Assembly (NCBI GenBank): GCA_958450325.1
Contig: OY288257.1
Location: 17,379,873 to 17,443,872, forward strand
Origin: Agrostemma githago
Lineage: Eukaryota > Streptophyta > Magnoliopsida > Caryophyllales > Caryophyllaceae
DNA length: 64,000 nucleotides
Direction: 5' to 3'
The notes beneath the pieces were generated by a model. The model was not told the origin of the DNA, searched no databases, and saw only the letters and a program-made list of their open reading frames with translations. Positions 23,260 to 36,415 of the stretch are shown piece after piece. The position numbers and the translations under genes are program-made. Numbering within the stretch: position 1 is the first letter of the stretch; each line of letters opens with the position of its first letter.

Positions 23260-24843
23260 TGATGGTAGGGATTTGTCACGTCCCTAACCGTCAATAATAA
23301 ACCGACTATTCCTAGTGGGTAGCTAGGGCAAGTAGGGTCGATATCCACGGGGACGGTAGAGTAAGGTCTAGACTAGGTTCACTAAAAACTAGGCTAAGTC
23401 ACACAAACGAACACAAAGAAAGCTATAATTGACAAAGTGTGATGGAGAAGTAAGAGCTAGACTAGTGATTAACTAGAAACAAACTAAACAATGAAACTAA
23501 TGAGACGATGACTAACTAAGAGGATGAACTCAAATATGGAAAGGAGGTGGGGTAGGTCGGGTTCATAGGAGTAGAAGGGTAATTGGGGTGATCAAGGGTA
23601 TAGGTGTCTCCTAATTACTAGAGTCGGTCCGGGCTCTCGCAACTTAGACCGATGTCAAGGTGGGTTCGGGCTCTTGAAACTTAGACCCTAGTCGGCACTC
23701 TCGTGACTATGACTATTCTCAACATTTCCACATAATAGACAAAAAATGAGAAGATGAACACAAGCATGGGAAGCATGGCCACTACAACTCACACAAGCAT
23801 ATCAACAAACACATGGAGTGCCCACAATGTGACTAACAACAAAGTTTCACCCTTTTCCCTTAATCAACCCTAATCATCCATAATCTACCTCTAATCCCCC
23901 TACTAACCCCACAAGATTACTACTCACTCATGATGAAGAATAAAACAACAATAACAAGAGATAACATCATCACAAAACAAACATCCATAATGAATAACAA
24001 GAACAATAACAATCACATTATAAAAAGATAGAAACTTGAATAAATAACAAAGAACAAGAATGAAAAGATTATACCAACAATAGGATGAAGGAAATACGAA
24101 AACTTGTATTAATGAGAAACCCAAATAAAATCCCAAGGTTGTCAAGCTTGGAACAATCTTCAAGAATCCCCTAATCCAAGACTAATTGCAATAATTATCT
24201 AAAGATTTAAGAGAGAATTAAGCTAATGAGAGGAATGCTAATCTAGGGTTTAATGCTTAATGGAGGCTAAAACTAGTCTAGGGTAAGATAAGATGTCTTA
24301 ACATTACCAGGGGGAAGTATATATATGGGTACAAGAATGAAGGAGAAGAAAGAAAAGAAGTCGCGCAGCCCCTGTAGCGTCCCGACCGGGACGGGATCAT
24401 CCCGATCGGGACGGCTCTGTCATCCCGACCGGGATGGGTTGGTCCCGATCGGGATAGGCTCACAGTGGCCTTCTTCAAAGCGCACCTCATCCCGAACGGG
24501 ATGGGTCTTGTAGGCCTCCCTTAAGAGCTCTTTGGTCCCTCCTTGCCTCTCATGGGTTTCTCGCCGATTCTCGGGACTCGGGATCGGGTCTCGGAGGCTC
24601 GGGATTGGGTCCCAAGGTCTCGGGGTCGATTCCAAGGCATCGAGTCATCGTTCCTTTACTCCGTTGGCTCCAAAATGCGTATGTATAGAGTCAGAATCGC
24701 TCCAACTCTTCCAAATCGGTCACGGGAACCTGAAATGAACTAAAGGAAGCATAAGAAGCCCATAAATCGCTCCCAAGGAGCGATTCCACAAGGAAATGGG
24801 ACCAAAACATAGTGAAAAAAGGCACTACAAACTGCACTTATCA
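23260..24843 (-). repeat. Athila-B 5' LTR
   Basis: 1584 bp copy of 15189-16796. It ends next to the CCCGA target duplication at 24844-24848. Confidence 0.93.
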
Positions 24844-24848
24844 CCCGA

Positions 24849-26516
24849 CCATTTTGATTTCAACTTACCGGGAAAGAGCTTAAAGCGAGAGTTGAAGAGT
24901 AATACCTTATCACCAACGAAGAAGTCCTTACGTAGAATTCGAGAATCGTGCCATCGGCGAGTTCGTTCTTTGTAGATCTTCGAGTTCTCGTAGGCTTCAA
25001 GTCTTAGTTCTTCCAATTCTTGTAGTTGGAGAAGGCGATTATTCCCTACAACACTCTCGTCGAAGTTTAGCTCTTTGATTGCCCATTTGGCTTTGTGTTC
25101 TAGTTCCACCGGTAAATGACAAGCTTTACCATACACAAGACGATAAGGAGTGGTTCCAATCGGCGCTTTGTAAGCCGTCCTCAATGCCCAAAGGGCGTCA
25201 TTTAATTTCAATGACCAATCCTTTCGGTGTGTATTAACAACTTTCTCTAAAATTCCCTTGATTTGACGGTTGGAGATCTCGGCTTGCCCATTTGATTGAG
25301 GGTGGTAGGCTAAGGACATCTTGTGGGTGATACCGTACTTCCTAAGAAGGTGTTCAAAGGTATCTTTCCTAAAATGAGAGCCTCCGTCACTAATTATGGC
25401 TCTAGACATACCGAATCTTGGGAAAATTACGTTCTTGAAAAGCTTGATTACAACCTTGGAGTCATTGGTGGGGGAAGCTACGGCCTCGATCCATTTCGAG
25501 ACATAATCAACCGCGACTAGAATATACTTCTTACCAAAAGAGGATGTGAACGGACCCATGAAATCAATGCCCCAAACAGCGAACAATTCAATCTCCAAGA
25601 TAGGTTGAAGGGGCATCTCATTTCTTCTTGTTATATTGCCACTTCTTTGGCATGCATCGCATGTGAGAATGAAAGATCGAATGTCTTTGAACATGGAAGG
25701 CCACCAAAACCCGCTTTGAAGAACCTTGGCAATTGTCTTTTGATTGGCCAAGTGTCCACCATAAGATGTCGAGTGAAGGTGCTTCACGATATTATATCCT
25801 TCTTCGGCCGTAACACATCATCGGTAAATTCCATCTACGCATCGGCGAAATAAATAAGGCTCGTCCCAATAATAGCGTCGGGCTTCATAACGTAGTTTCT
25901 TCCTCTCTTGCTTGGAATAATCGTCCGGAATAAATTGAGATACTAAGAAATTGACGATATCGGCATACCAAGGTGTAATAGTTTCAACGGCCATCAAGGC
26001 CTCATCTCTCATAGCTTCATTGATGGGGATACCATCTTCTTCATTGCTCTCTTTACTTACCGTTAATCTACTAAGATGATCCGCTACCAAGTTCTCCGAT
26101 CCGGCTCTGTCTTTAATCTCAATATCGAATTCTTGTAGAAGGAGCACCCACCGAAAGAGTCGGGACTTTGTCTCCTTTTTGGACATGATGTAACGAATCG
26201 CCGCATGATCGGTGTGAATAATGACTTTGGAACCGGTAACATAGTTTCAAAATTTCTCCATGGCATAGACAACGGCAAGCATCTCTTTTTCGGTTGTGGT
26301 GTACCTCGATTGGGATTCATCTAAGGTCTTGCTTGCATAATAAATCACATGTAGCTTCTTATCAACCCGTTGAACTAGAACGACACCAACGGCAAAATCG
26401 GATGCATCGCACATGATTTCAAATGGAAGATTCCAATCGGGAGCTTTGATAATTGGTGTGGTAGTGAGAGCGATCTTTATCCTCAAGACAAGAGTCATCA
26501 AAAACAAAAGGTGCAT
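24849..26516 (-). pseudogene. Athila-A RNase H and integrase region
   Basis: The frame continues pol after a frameshift near 26490. RNase H is seen as CDASDFAVGVVL and TTEKEMLAVVYA. The integrase has an H-x-H...CDACQ zinc-binding N-terminus (25640-25780), then a DDE core with the first Asp in GIDFMGPF, the second in ISDGGSHF and Glu in NGQAEISNRQ. Two in-frame TGA codons, at 26247-26249 and 25818-25820, sit where Arg CGA would be expected, consistent with CpG deamination. The frame is cut at 24849 by Athila-B and resumes at 15188. Confidence 0.85.
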
Positions 26517-29500
26517 CTTTCATAAGCAAAGAAGTCAAAGGCTTAGCAATCTTAGAAAAGTCTTTAATAAATCGTCTATAAAAACCGGCGTGACCTAGAA
26601 AACTCCTCACCCCTTTGACATTTGTAGGTGGTGGCAAGTTCTCAATCACGGAGACTTTCGCCTTATCGACTTCAACTCCTCTATTAGAAACAATATGACC
26701 TAGGACAACACCTTGTTCAACCATAAAATGACACTTTTCCCAATTTAAAACAAGTCTATACTCTTCACATCGAGCTAACACTTGATCAAGATTTTCAAGA
26801 CAAGAATCAAAAGATGTACCATGGACACTAAAATCATCCATAAAAACTTCCATGGATTTTTCAATAAAATCGGAGAAAATAGCCATCATACATCTTTGAA
26901 ACGTTCCCGGCGCATTACACAATCCAAATGGCATCCTTCTATAAGCATAGGTGCCATAGGGACAAGTGAAAGTGGTCTTCTCTTGGTCATCGGGATGAAT
27001 AGGTATTTGAAGAAATCCGGAATGACCATCGAGGAAAAAAAAATAAGAATGATGCGCCAATCTTTCAAGCATTTGATCAATAAAGGGAAGGGGGAAATGA
27101 TCTTTTATGGTGGCCATGTTCAATTTACGATAGTCTATACACATGCGCCAACCGGTAATAGTCCTAGTAGATATTGACTCACCCTTTTCTCCTTTAACAA
27201 CCGTCATTCCTCCTTTTTTCGGCACAACTTGTACGGCTCTAAGCCATTTACTTCCGGTTATTGGGTATATAATGTTAGCCTCATACAACTTGAGGACTTC
27301 CTTCATGACAACCTCTTTCATGGTGGGGTTCAACCTACGTTGACCCTCTACCGAAGGACGGTGGTCATCATCAAGGATGATCCTATGCATGCAAACGTTT
27401 GGGCTTATGCCTTGGAGGTCGGTAATGCTATACCCGATGGCCTTTTTGTGCTTTCTCAAAACAATTAAAAGTTTTTCCAATTGAGGTCCATCAAGGGTAG
27501 CATTGACGATAACGGGATAATTAGTTCCTTCAAGAAAAGCATATTTGAGGGAAGAGGGGAGTGGTTTAAGTTCAAGATTAGAAGGAGAAGATACCATACT
27601 CTTACCCACCGGTAGTGGTTCTACCTTTTCATCATGCAAACATTCTTTTTCAAGAGGTGGAGAGTCAAATGGTTCATCTTCTTGCTTATCATCATCTATC
27701 AAGCTATACTCAACCAAAGTATCAATAACTTCAATGAAATTCATTTGTTCAATCATTGGTTGTTTAAGAGCTTGAGAAAAGGAAAACTCTACCGACTCGT
27801 TCCCTATGTTAAATGACAATTTTCCATTCTTAACATCAACTAAAGTGCCTTCGGTAGCCATAAAGGGTCGACCTAAGATAATGGGGGTAATAATGTCTTC
27901 GGGCATATCCATGACAACAAAGTCGGAGGGGATGAAGAACTTACCAACTTGAACGGGTACATCCTCAAGTATCCCAAGTGGGTACTTGACGGACCTATCC
28001 GCAAGTTGAATCGACATTCTAGTGGGTCTCATCTCCCCCACACTAAGTCTCTTAGCAATGGAATAGGGCAATAAACTAACACTAGCCCCTAGGTCGCATA
28101 AAGCTTGATTAACAACAATATTTTCTACACGACAAGGGATGGAAAAACTACCGGGATCATCTAGTTTCTTTGGCATTTCGTTCATAAGAATGGAACTACA
28201 ATGACCCGTGAGAGAGACACATTCTTTGTCCTCTAAGGTTCTCTTTTTAGTCAAGACATCTTTCAAAAACTTAGAATAGAGGGGCATTTGAGAAATTTCC
28301 TCGGTGAAAGGTAAAGCTACCTCTACTTTCTTCAACATATCCACGAAACGGCTAAATTGAGCATTCTCTTTGTGTGACTTAGCTCGCTCGGGAAAAGGCA
28401 ATGGAGGGACAAAAGTGGGAGGCGGTGGAGCATTGGATTCTTCTTCTTCTTCGGCTAATCGCTCCGCCTCTTTCCTTTTGGCTTCTTCGGCTTCCATTTG
28501 CTCTTTCTTCTTTCTTTGTTCTCTTAATTCATTCTCTGCATTTTGGAGGATATCAAACTCCGCTTGTATTCCCCAGTTTTGTTTGGGGGAAGAGGGAGAT
28601 GATTCTTGTGGTGCACTTGGTTGATTAACCTTGGATGGGGTAGTCTTGGCGTTCAAGTTCAAGTTCTTATATGGGTCCTCAAGTTCTTTGCCACCTCTCA
28701 AAATCACGGCTTTTGCTTGGTGTGAAGGATCTCTTGGGTTTTGGGGTTGACCGGGCAAACCATGGGGTGGATTGATTGGTACGGCTAAGGCTTTTGTTGC
28801 TTCTTGTGATTCCCAAACTTTTAGCCTTGCCTTGGTATCTTGATGTTCATTCCATAGTTGGCCAACGGTTCTTTGCAAATCATTATAGTTCTCCCATGAG
28901 GGACATCCTTGACCAAATTGAGAATTGCTTGATTGGCCATAAGGTTGAGAGGGTTGACTGAATGATTGTTGATTGTAACCTTGGTTACCATGAGAATTTC
29001 CTTGGAACCCTTGATTGTATCCATGATTAAAGTGATTACCATGTTGATTTTGGTAATTGTTGTAGTTGTTAGGAACATGGAAGTTGCTACCTTGTTGATT
29101 GAAGTTGCTCCTTTGATGAGGAGGCATATATGGGGGCATCTTTGGAGGTCCTTGGTTAAAAGGCCTTTGTTGACTTTGATTGAATGGCCTCATTTGACTC
29201 CCTTGGGCGCGCGGCATCGGGTTTTGAACATTTTGATTTCCATAAGAGAAATTAGGATGAAACCTTGTGCCGGCGTTGTAAGTATTAGAAAAGGGATCAA
29301 ATTGAGGTCTTTTCCCATATACTTGTATAGCTTGAACTTCATTTGGCTCTTCAACATAGACTTCTTCATTAGGAATGCAAGAGCTAGAGTCGTGGCCATG
29401 ATTGCCACAATGATCACATTGAACTTCCCATGTTAATAACTTTGGAGGAGATGGTTGCCTTGGAGGAACACTCCCTTGAATTAGGTACATACCTCTAGGA

Positions 29501-30573
29501 GTGGGCTTAGAATTCATGGCATCCATTCTCCTTTTCAATTCTTCAAGTTCTGTTTGGAATTTCATTTCATTAGAATTCGTAGATGAATTCACTTCAACTT
29601 TCTTTCTAGAATCCCTCGATTGACCCATTCTAGAATCACTCCTTGCCATCTTCTCAATAAGATTTTTAGATGCCTCATCGGTGAGAGAAGAAAAGTCTCC
29701 TCCGGCGGCCGAATTGAGGTTTTCCTTGGTTCTCGATGAAAGGGTGTTATAAAACGTTTGGGTAGTTAGCCAATCGGGTATTCCATGATGTGGACATTTG
29801 CGCAACAAGTCTCTAAATCTTTCCCAAGCCTCACTTAGGCTTTCAAATTCATCTTGCTTGAACGTTTGTATCTCCATGCGGTATTGGTTAGTCTTTGACG
29901 GCGGAAAATATTTCTCCAAGAAGGCATTAGATAGTTGAGCCCATGTTGTAAATGTATTAGCAGGATGACCTTGAAGCCATCTACGAGCTCCATATCTTAG
30001 GGTCTTCGGAAATAATAAACGATGCAATTGGCATGAAGTTAACCCATTGAGACGTGCTCCTACTAATTTTTCTTTAAATGAAGCGATGTGCTCTTGAGCA
30101 TCTTCTTGAGAAAAGCCGTGAAATGTGTCTTGTTGGACCGCATTGGTTAAAGAAGCTTTCAATTCGTAATTCTCAGGAATCTCTCCAAAATCGACGGGAG
30201 ATGGTGTTTCTTCATGTGTGAGTTGAGAGTGAGAGGCTAGAGTCGCCATTGGTTGGATTGGTGGTGATGGTGGATTTGGATTTGGAGGGTTTGGAGAATT
30301 TGGGGGGGATGGAATTGGTGGTGGTGTTTTCGGTGATGGTGGTGGTGGTGGTGAATTTTGTGAAGTAGAAGGTATGGAAGGATTGTTTGGAGTGGGGTTA
30401 TGTGATGTAGAAGGTGTAGAAGGTGAATGTGGAAGTATGGGATTAAGGTTAGGAGGTGATAATGAAGGATGTGGAATGATGGTGGTTGAGTTATTTCCTC
30501 GAAAACGCAATGCTCTAAAAGTCCTTTCCGGTTCCGGATCGAACCACAAGGGCGATGATGTGTTCCTGGGCAT
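26419..30573 (-). pseudogene. Athila-A gag-protease-RT polyprotein
   Basis: A long open frame; ATG at 30573 (MPRNTSSPLWFDPEPERTFR) is preferred over 30582 because it matches the Athila-B gag start. In order: a Pro/Ser-rich N-terminus (about aa 30-115), capsid (150-300), zinc knuckle CDHCGNHGHDSSSC (about 389-402), an Asn/Gln/Gly-rich segment, protease with ALCDLGASVSLLP (about 825), and RT with CIDYRKLN and VFMDDFS (the catalytic Asp pair) at about 1145-1250. The frame shifts near 26490 just before RNase H, so the full pol cannot be made from this copy. Gag, protease and RT are one frame, as is usual for Athila. Confidence 0.9.
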
Positions 30574-30677
30574 AAAACTCAATTAAACGGTGAGACTCCT
30601 AGCACCTCGCGGCACTAGGGAAAAGAGAGAAGAGAAAAGAATCAAACACAACAACTAAAAACACAACAATTAGCCGC

Positions 30678-30695
30678 TCCCCGGCAATGGCGCCA
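30678..30695 (-). other. Athila-A primer binding site (tRNA-Asp type)
   Basis: On the minus strand TGGCGCCATTGCCGGGGA, one mismatch from the tRNA-Asp complement, 4 bp inside the 5' LTR. Confidence 0.85.
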
Positions 30696-30699
30696 TTTT

Positions 30700-32355
30700 T
30701 TATCGCGCCCCAATCGGATCGGTCGTTTTAGCGAAGGACGGGGGATCAAACAATATTTATAGACTCAGAATTATCACAAAAACAAACAAGTAATCGTGGT
30801 AAGTCGAGGTCGGTCCACAGGGAACGGTGTGTGTTGTGAAGCTTAAAGTGTCGTGTTCGATGTCTTAGAAGGGGGGTTTTGTAGAGGTCGAGTCTATACT
30901 AGAGGGATTAGTACGATGATGGTTTAGAGGTGATCAATTTAGGGAAAGGCGTTAGGGAGAAGTCGGGATTCGGTACTTGGGGTCTAAGAAGGTCGGGATC
31001 GAGTTTTTGTCACAATATTGGTAAACTTACCTAAAAACCCGCTTTCGCGGTGAATGAGGGCAAGTCCCTAGTCATGGTAATTTCTACCCCGAGTTTCCCC
31101 ATATTGATAGAAATTAGTCAAGGTCGGTCTAGTTGGCCGGACTAAAACAACAATGACATACCACCATAAATAAGATAAACCAACATGCAAGCAACCCACC
31201 AACATCCCTATATTCAAATAAACCAAGCCCTCATCCCTAAACTCCCCAACAAGAAATTTACTCACAATTCATTATGAAATTCATCACAACATGCATATTA
31301 ATTAGATTTGAACAAGATGATGATGAGAAAATATCACAAAAACTAAATAGAGATTAGAGAGTGGAAGAGAATTGTACCAACTATGTAGATCTATAAGAAA
31401 TAAGAAGATATCATAGATAAAGATTGAATCTTTGATGAATAAAATGGAGAACTTGTCACTAATCCTCCAATAAACCCAACAAATCTTCAAACAAAACTTG
31501 GATAATCTTCTACAAGCTTGAGATCTAAACAATTGTTGATGAGAATTGTGTAGATCTACTACTAATTACTATATAAACTACTAGGAATTTTTTTTGGATT
31601 TTTACTACTACTACTAATGATGGTGTAATAGGATGGTGGAGTGGTGTAATGTCTTCCCTCCTTAGCACAATGGAGAGGTGAGTTTAGGCAATGAATTAGG
31701 GTAACATATGTATAGTAATCTCTTAATGGATCCTTAACCTAAAGCCCAAATCCATCTTTATGCTCCATTAGTGAGACAATCTCCCTTTGCATCTCCATGG
31801 GGTGAAACTTCGCCCTGCGGACTCATCAGTAATTCCCATCGGGTGAAATTTTCGCCCAGTGAGATTTTCTTTTTTTTTCGCGTTTTCGGCACGTCTTCAC
31901 CATCGGGCGAAATTTCACCTGGTGGGCGAAATTTCGCCCGGTCAGTTTCGCCCGGTGGGGAGTTCTCGGAAATTCTTCGGGAGGCATTTTCACCGTCGGG
32001 TGAAATTTCGCCCGGTGGTGTCTCACCGGGTGAAATTTCGCCCGGTCATTTTTTCTGGCCTCGAGTCTTGCCTCATTCTTCGTTTGTTCGATCGGATGGC
32101 TTTAAACTTTAAGTTGTGTGCTTTGCTCTTTGGACGGTTTTCCTTTCTCTTGTGCTCGTGGAAGCTCAATCGTGATTTTTGTAGCAAAACCTATCAAAAT
32201 TGATAGAAAAACTACCAAAAACACGTAAAACGCACAAGAGGGACACTAATGCGAGAAGTACGCAAAATATGGTGATAATCGCACTCAAAACTCGCAAAAC
32301 GAGGGAAAAACGGGTCTAAATGGAGGGAAAAACGGTCTAAATTTAGCACACAACA
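30700..32355 (-). repeat. Athila-A 5' LTR
   Basis: 1656 bp copy of 9065-10722, flanked on the right by the GCGGA target duplication (32356-32360). Its inner terminus reads GCGATAA where the 3' LTR has GCGATCA, so the terminal CA is altered in this copy. Confidence 0.92.
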
Positions 32356-32404
32356 GCGGATCGTTTTACGGCTCCTGACTCCTGGTGGGCGGTGTGTCTC
32401 CGTC

Positions 32405-35400
32405 TGTAATCCCCTAGAAATTCTAACGCAATACAGTGGCGGAAACACTGTAGAAGTGAGATTATAACACACTGTAGCTATGTCTTGATTAAATAAAAAT
32501 GGTAAGTCAATACATAAGCCATAAAATAAAAAATGGCTACAAAAATAAATAAATAAATAAAATCCATAAAAAGGGTTTTAACAATCCATAATACAGTGAT
32601 CTCATTAAAACAAGCAGGATCCATAACTGCTCGCTAGCCCACCCGAAGGAAAACACATATACCTGCCATGTTAAAAACATAACAGCCACAATCAGTGGGG
32701 AGCAACGTCAACGTTCTCTCATCCGTATAACAGGATTTTAAAACTGTAATTACTATTATAGAAAAATAGTAAAAATGGAAAACAGTAAAACAGCATATTA
32801 AAAATAAGCTTTCAGTGAAAAACTTCACGTAACGAAACAATATAAATAAAATGAGTTTTCCGAAGAAAACATAAAACATTTGCCAACCTGCAAATGAAAA
32901 TATATCGATAATAATGTAAATATTCAAAATGGCGTTATGGATAGGAGTAATGTAGACGGCTAGACTTTCACTAGGAGAATACTAAAAACTAGCTTCGAGA
33001 ACTTAGTTCAAACAAATCAAACTTCGGTCTCTAACTAGGCTACTCAACTATAATAGAGCGGCGACTTATAAATGCGTGGCCCTAGTTTAAGACAATGCAC
33101 ACCCCTCCTGGGATTACCTGTCACCCAGTTCAACTTATGACGGCGACTTACTGCGAGGCCTAAGCTTAAGGTCAAAATGTACACAACTCCCGGGATACCT
33201 GTCACCCGGTTGAACAACCAATGTACCGATTCCGATACACTAGCCTTATAGTTGATGGCAAAACCGTAAACCCCAGAATATATTACTCTAACCTCACACT
33301 TGTCTTTATTCCATAACTCCAAAACAAAGCCATTATCGATATTCAAAAGATATAATCAATATAAATAATATGAGGATAAAAGAAGTAAACATTTATATTC
33401 TAAAAGAGGAAACTTTCTATTTTAGGAAACTTCTATTTTTAGAAACTTTACTAAAAATAGCATTATATCAAAATAGTGAAAATATTAGTTTATACTAATT
33501 TGACATTTTAGTAAACGAAATAGATTTATAGAAACTAGTACTTTCGGCATTAACGATATTACTTATCAAAGTGAGAGTATTTAGATTTATGAAATTATTG
33601 AAAAACCATACAAGTGTTTACAAAATAATTAAAAATGTCTTAAACACTTTAGTACTACTAATTAGGGTGTTTCCAAAATTTATAAAACTAAAATTCCCTA
33701 ATTATTATTAGTTACGCCAATACGATTATAAATAGGATTTTACGGCAAACGTCCAATTAAATCTTTTAACGTCTTTTATTTAATTAAACCATTGAATATA
33801 TTTAGAATATGTTAAGGGATGATTTAACTCTTAAAGTATCAGATTTAATATTTTAAAAAATGGCTGGAAAAATAATTCTTTTAGGTAAGACGAAGCATTT
33901 TAACGATAAATCTCAATTTGTCCAAAAGTCAATACTTATTAATTAAAGACTTTAATAAATAGTAGAAAAATTACATAAAATAGTTAAAATATATTTATGG
34001 ACATTCTGTCCAGAAAATAAAAATTTCCAGAATCCTAAAACTCGGTTTTTAAAGCGTTTTCTCGTTAATCGTCTAATCTTGACAATAACGATTAATAAAA
34101 ATAGTGATTACAAAATGATTTACGTATTAATATCCAAAAATTATTATTAAACTTAAAAATCATGATTTTCCAGAATATACCAATTTTTTATATTTTCCAA
34201 AATTCCAGATTTAACAAATTCCAACTAAACCGTCATTTAAAACCCGTTTTCACAATTAACGATTTCATTAATAAAACTTATCGTTTCTAACATTTAGTTA
34301 AAGTACTAAAAATCATAAAATTAAATTTTATTATGAAATAATCAGAATCATATTTTTTCCAGATTTAATCAAAAGACCAGAAATCGAGAATTTAAACGAC
34401 AAACGCGGTTTTAACGATAAACAATGATTTAAAGTGATTAATTAATTCATCCGCTTAAAAATTCCGAAAAAATTATGAAAATTTTTAGAAAATTCTATTT
34501 CATCAGAAAGTTTAACCATGTCAAAAATCAGATCAAAATAAAATGTTTAAGTACTAGAACTAAAAATCGGCTTTTAATCGTTTTTGTCCGTAAACGGTAA
34601 TAATTCAATAATCGATAACTAAAATATCATAAAAATACTTGATTATTAAAAATCATCAAAAACATCATTTTTACAGAATATAAACATATATTACATGTTT
34701 AGGCCGAATATTACGATTTTACAAATTAATATGACGATTTAATCGTTAATCTCGTAAAAGCGATAAAAATATGGAAACATGCAAATTTTCAACTTTTAAA
34801 ATTTTTCCAGATTATATGACATACATATATTGTCAAAAAAGAAATATGAAAATTATACATGCAAATACACAATTAAAATCATGCAATACCGAGTAACATC
34901 GACGTTACCTCTAATCCAAATCCGAGTCGATTATAAATTCGTCGGCTTCGTGATCATTCAAAAATCCTTCAAAACACGAAAAGCATGGTAGAAAAATACC
35001 ATGAGAAAACTAAGAAAATCAAGGCAAATAGCGATCGAAAACAACATCGATTATTACCTTAACGAAGGGATCGGAATGACGATTAATTTGGAGATGAAAA
35101 TGAGACGATCAAGACTCACTTTGAGACAAAATTTGGCTAGAAAAGCTGCTGAAAAATCTCAGCCAAGAGAGACAAAGGGAGGAAATGTTTAATTTTTTGT
35201 AAAATGAATGATAAGAAAGTGGATGGTTTTCTAAAGCATAAATGATAAGTAAATTTTGATGAAAACTATGTCATAATACATGCACAATTCAGCCAAAATG
35301 AGAGAGGAAGGGAGTGTGAAGAGTTTGTGTTTAAGGCCAAAAATAAATGGGTGAGAAAAAAAATATCTAAGGCTTAAACATCATAAAATGAAATGTGTAA

Positions 35401-35916
35401 TAAAATGTGTAGTAAGGGGTGTGACAAAGGTTGTCACGGTCCAACATGTGAGAAAAGGTTCCAAAATAATTGTAAGTTGATAAAAAGAAGAATCGTAAAG
35501 TTATTAAAGGTATTTCAAAGCAATTCGAGTAAACCACGCGTATGAAAATAATTATTTACGAAACTTCGCAATAAAATCATTAAAGGCTAAATTTTTGTTA
35601 ATTAAAATATTTCTTAGTTGTAAGTATTATATAAATGTGATGAGACATTTTTAGGAAAACAAAATAACTTAAATCCGAGTTTAAACCGTTAATTCGTAGA
35701 GAAATAGAATCCCTCGCGGAAAAATAAATAGTTTACGATGAAAATCGAATAATTAGGTTTAAAACAATTAAAATCCTTTAAAATAAAAATAAATATCATT
35801 GGACTCGAAAATAAAAATAAAGCTTGGAAAAATAATGAAACATAAGGCCGAAATAGAATTATGACGAAGTCATAGCGGAAAGAATAAAAGAGCTAGGAAA
35901 AATAGCGGGTGTTACA
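32405..35916 (-). repeat. Solo LTR related to the LARD element
   Basis: 3512 bp from TGTAATCCCC to GGTGTTACA on the + strand, flanked by CCGTC at 32400-32404 and 35917-35921. The left 1 kb aligns in reverse with the end of the LARD LTR (about 6870-7830). The middle is diverged and lacks the long pyrimidine block. No PBS, polypurine tract or coding region follows, so it is the product of LTR-LTR recombination or a lone LTR. The empty site is at 52797-52801. The small ORFs inside it (such as 35001-35192) have no support as genes. Confidence 0.88.
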
Positions 35917-36415
35917 CCGTCGACCTCCCACCCTCTGTTTCCTGCCGGAATCGGGTTTTTGCTCGCCGGACTCCTGCTGCTGCTGCTTTGTTGTCTGCCG
36001 GAATCTGCTGCCTGGGTCCTCATCGGCGGGTCACTTTCGGCTCCCTTCCTAGTGGACGGTGGGGCTTTTGGCTGCTGGTTTTGTCGGGTTTTCTCCGTCA
36101 ACCTCCTGCCATCTCTGTTTTTGTGGTTTCTTCCGTCACCCTCTTCTCATGTTGTTCTTTTGTTGCGTTGTTTGTTCCGTTTTTCTTTGGTCGGTTGTTT
36201 TGGGTTCCCTTGGTTGGTGGATTGTGTTCGTGCCTTGCCGATTTTCATGTCGGGAATCGCGCGTTTCCATTGCCCCTTCGTTTTTCTGAGTGTTGTGATA
36301 ATAATGGGAAGGGCCTGGTTAAAACCTCCTTGATCTTCCACCTCCGAAGTCGTCATTGCCTTGGAAATGATCAGGTAATTACACGTCAAGCCCTTTCTTC
36401 TGATTTATCTATTTT

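Larger units (their letters stand above)
15189..24843 (-). mobile_element. Athila-B: non-autonomous Athila-lineage element (gag-pro only)
   Basis: A 9.66 kb element inserted in the Athila-A integrase, flanked by CCCGA at 15184-15188 and 24844-24848. LTRs are 15189-16796 and 23260-24843, with about 25-30 substitutions and one indel of about 20 bp by eye. On the minus strand it carries gag and protease, then passes directly to a non-coding 3' region. RT, RNase H and integrase are absent. The PBS is tRNA-Asp type. The LTRs do not resemble those of Athila-A, although gag and the 3' non-coding region do, so it is a different family that needs pol in trans. Confidence 0.92.
9065..32355 (-). mobile_element. 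Athila-A: Ty3/gypsy Athila-lineage element with Athila-B nested inside
   Basis: A 23.3 kb insertion (13.6 kb without Athila-B) flanked by GCGGA at 9060-9064 and 32356-32360. LTRs are 9065-10722 and 30700-32355, differing at about 20 positions by eye. On the minus strand the order is 5' LTR, PBS, gag-pro-RT, RNase H-integrase, a 3' ORF, polypurine tract, 3' LTR. The tRNA-Asp-type PBS, the DLGASVS protease and the extra ORF after integrase all fit the Athila lineage. The reading frame of pol is broken, so this copy is inactive although young by LTR similarity. The empty site is intact in unit 2 at 52753-52757. Confidence 0.92.

Noticed and set aside
30678..30695. tRNA gene fragment (also 23239-23256 and 508-519)
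   Set aside because: Each is an 12-18 bp primer binding site beside an LTR; no cloverleaf sequence is present.
32405..35916. Complete LARD element in reverse orientation
   Set aside because: The flanking CCGTC duplications sit directly on the two ends of one LTR, with no internal domain.
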